From Endozoicomonas euniceicola (lineage in GTDB: Bacteria; Pseudomonadota; Gammaproteobacteria; Pseudomonadales; Endozoicomonadaceae): a DNA stretch of 64,000 bases. Positions within the stretch are counted from its first letter, which is position 1; every line of letters begins with the position of its first letter. The position numbers and the translations under genes are program-made. The notes under the pieces are model-generated. The model worked only from the letters and a program-made list of their open reading frames with translations. It ran no database searches and had not been told where the DNA came from. The DNA is taken from positions 1,563,501 through 1,627,500 of the forward strand of contig NZ_CP103300.1 of NCBI RefSeq assembly GCF_025562755.1, written 5' to 3'. Shown here piece after piece: positions 62,783-64,000 of the stretch.

Positions 62783-64000
62783 ATGTGGCCAATGCTCCCA
62801 AGTGAATTGAATCCTGCTTCTGGCATTTATTCCCGGAACAGCCCAAACACAGAACCCGGTATAGAGAAAGCACGGACAGACACCAGCAAATCCGTTGCCA
62901 AAGGTGCAGGCAAAGCCGCTTTCCAGCCCCTTGAACGCCGAAATATTAAAACACAGGCTCAAGCATTCAGGGAAAAGCTCACCAATATACATCAGGCCAT
63001 CCAGAATCTGGATATCCCTTTCGGTAGTAAAAATCTAATCCAGTCTTATGAACAGGCACTGACAGACCTCGAAGCCTGCCTGAAAAATTCTGAAAAGCCC
63101 ATTGCAGACTATCCTGACAGCTTCAACCGGCTGATGAGAACTCTTTTATCGGATACCTGCTTTCCTGCGAACCTTGCTGTCGTCCAAACTCTGGCTAATC
63201 TGGGAACAGGACTTGAAGAACCCCAGTACTTATATTCCACTCATATTCCAGCCTCCCTGCTAAGACAACTTCTCGAAAACACAGAGCCAGAAACAGCGAA
63301 AAGAATTCTTCTGAAAGATGCTAACAGCCTTATTTGCAAGGCTGATCCGGCTTATATGGAGCTGCTGGAAAGCTATCTATCTGTAGATGAAATACAGAGA
63401 GAAGCCGAAAAGCTGATGAAGCCAACAACAAACATCACCAGCCTTTTGTCCGTTGAGAACACTACTTACCGGTTTTCAGATAAAGCCGCGCCTTGCCTGC
63501 TGCGGTCACTGCTTTCTTCTCTTGATCCGGTGCTGGTGCCCTCAATATCAAGCGTCACCTCCCGGTCGGTTACTGCCGCACTTCATTCCCAGAGAGCTAT
63601 CACTCAGTTGTGCCTGCTTGAAGCTCATGCCCGGAGCCATCAACAGCAAATTCTGCCTGAATTGCAAAAACTGTCCGAGACACAGCGGGAACACCTGCTG
63701 CTATGCGCCTTTGTCTTAGGCCAGGGACAGCTATTTGATTTGCTGACCCAAACGCTGAAAAAGTCTCCTGAAAAGATTCTTAATCAGACCTTTGATCAAG
63801 GTGCTAACGTATTGCACCTTCTGGCATCAGCCATTGCTGATACCCTGTACGGAGGTTGTGCGGCTCGTTTTGGAGGACTGAACACTTACTCACCCGACTA
63901 TGAAACACTGTTCAGACTTTTACCCGCAGAACTTCTGGCCAACCAGAAGGATAATTCCGGCGCTACGCCACTGGCAAAGCTATACAGTCACCACACCTGG
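62783..64000 (+). CDS. ankyrin-like repeat protein, cut by window end
   Basis: An open frame of 406 codons from ATG 62783 to the last base with no stop, so the 3' end lies outside the window. ATG 62792 is an alternative. The ribosome site is weak. The N-terminal 60 residues are polar and the middle is helical. Near the end, DQGANVLHLLASAIAD and later DNSGATPLAKLYSHH look like ankyrin units (G-ANVLHLLA; D-SGATPLAKL). It lies 85 bp after the 780-residue gene on the same strand. Ankyrin proteins are common effectors in host-associated bacteria, but no export signal is visible. Confidence 0.75.
   Translation, partial: MWPMLPSELNPASGIYSRNSPNTEPGIEKARTDTSKSVAKGAGKAAFQPLERRNIKTQAQAFREKLTNIHQAIQNLDIPFGSKNLIQSYEQALTDLEACLKNSEKPIADYPDSFNRLMRTLLSDTCFPANLAVVQTLANLGTGLEEPQYLYSTHIPASLLRQLLENTEPETAKRILLKDANSLICKADPAYMELLESYLSVDEIQREAEKLMKPTTNITSLLSVENTTYRFSDKAAPCLLRSLLSSLDPVLVPSISSVTSRSVTAALHSQRAITQLCLLEAHARSHQQQILPELQKLSETQREHLLLCAFVLGQGQLFDLLTQTLKKSPEKILNQTFDQGANVLHLLASAIADTLYGGCAARFGGLNTYSPDYETLFRLLPAELLANQKDNSGATPLAKLYSHHTW

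Overview
The window looks like a chromosomal segment of a marine, host-associated gammaproteobacterium. The order of the housekeeping genes (leuS, lptE-holA, lipA-lipB-ybeD-dacA-rlpA-mltB, rodA-mrdA-rlmH-rsfS, proA) matches the Pseudomonas/Oceanospirillales arrangement. Several eukaryote-like or effector-like proteins (ankyrin, winged-helix, YopT-like, basic NLS-like tracts) suggest a symbiont such as Endozoicomonas. That genus assignment is an inference; no rRNA gene is present.

Layout. 1-8.5 kb: leuS, a lone receiver domain, a MATE exporter, a ClsC-type phospholipase D lipoprotein and hypothetical genes. 8.7-20.7 kb: a lipoprotein hydrolase, catalase, lptE-holA, two lipoproteins (one behind a 13-copy heptamer array), an NSS symporter, a LysE-type exporter, ilvD and a secreted protein. 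20.9-25.5 kb: a wrecked hipA-hipB toxin-antitoxin locus. Its hipA has an internal deletion and is split by an IS200/IS605 element (tnpA/tnpB), whose tnpA is in turn split by an ISKra4-like element with an 8-bp target duplication. 25.5-28.6 kb: a DUF3581 protein and two tandem secreted paralogs with near-identical promoters. 28.6-33.9 kb: the lipA-to-mltB cell-envelope and lipoate block. 34-54.1 kb: an accessory island. 54.2-60.2 kb: a YopT-like protein, rodA-mrdA, rlmH-rsfS and proA (nadD is absent from its usual place). 60.3-64 kb: a large hypothetical protein and a truncated ankyrin-like gene.

The main find is a compact selenium island at about 36.9-53.9 kb, between mltB and rodA, which are neighbours in Pseudomonas. 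It carries selenophosphate synthetase (selD), tRNA-Sec (selC), selenocysteine synthase (selA), the Sec elongation factor (selB) and a grdX-like gene. It also carries a whole glycine-reductase-type operon, transcribed trxB-trxA-grdA-grdC-grdD-grdE-grdB. Both expected selenoproteins are present as in-frame UGA genes: GrdA (UGA at 46328-46330) and GrdB (UGA at 40615-40617, followed by a strong hairpin). The selenoprotein consumers and the whole dedicated Sec-decoding apparatus are thus co-located. In the expected chemistry, NADPH-TrxB-TrxA feeds electrons to GrdA, GrdE/GrdB activate the amine substrate, and GrdC/GrdD release acetyl phosphate. Departures from the clostridial model are a thioredoxin reductase fused to a CxxC-less thioredoxin fold, a CGRC thioredoxin, a changed gene order, and a tRNA-Sec with mispaired acceptor bases. 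Embedded in the island are a tandem-winged-helix protein, a TRIC-type channel and a pair of unknown paralogs behind a covarying palindrome.
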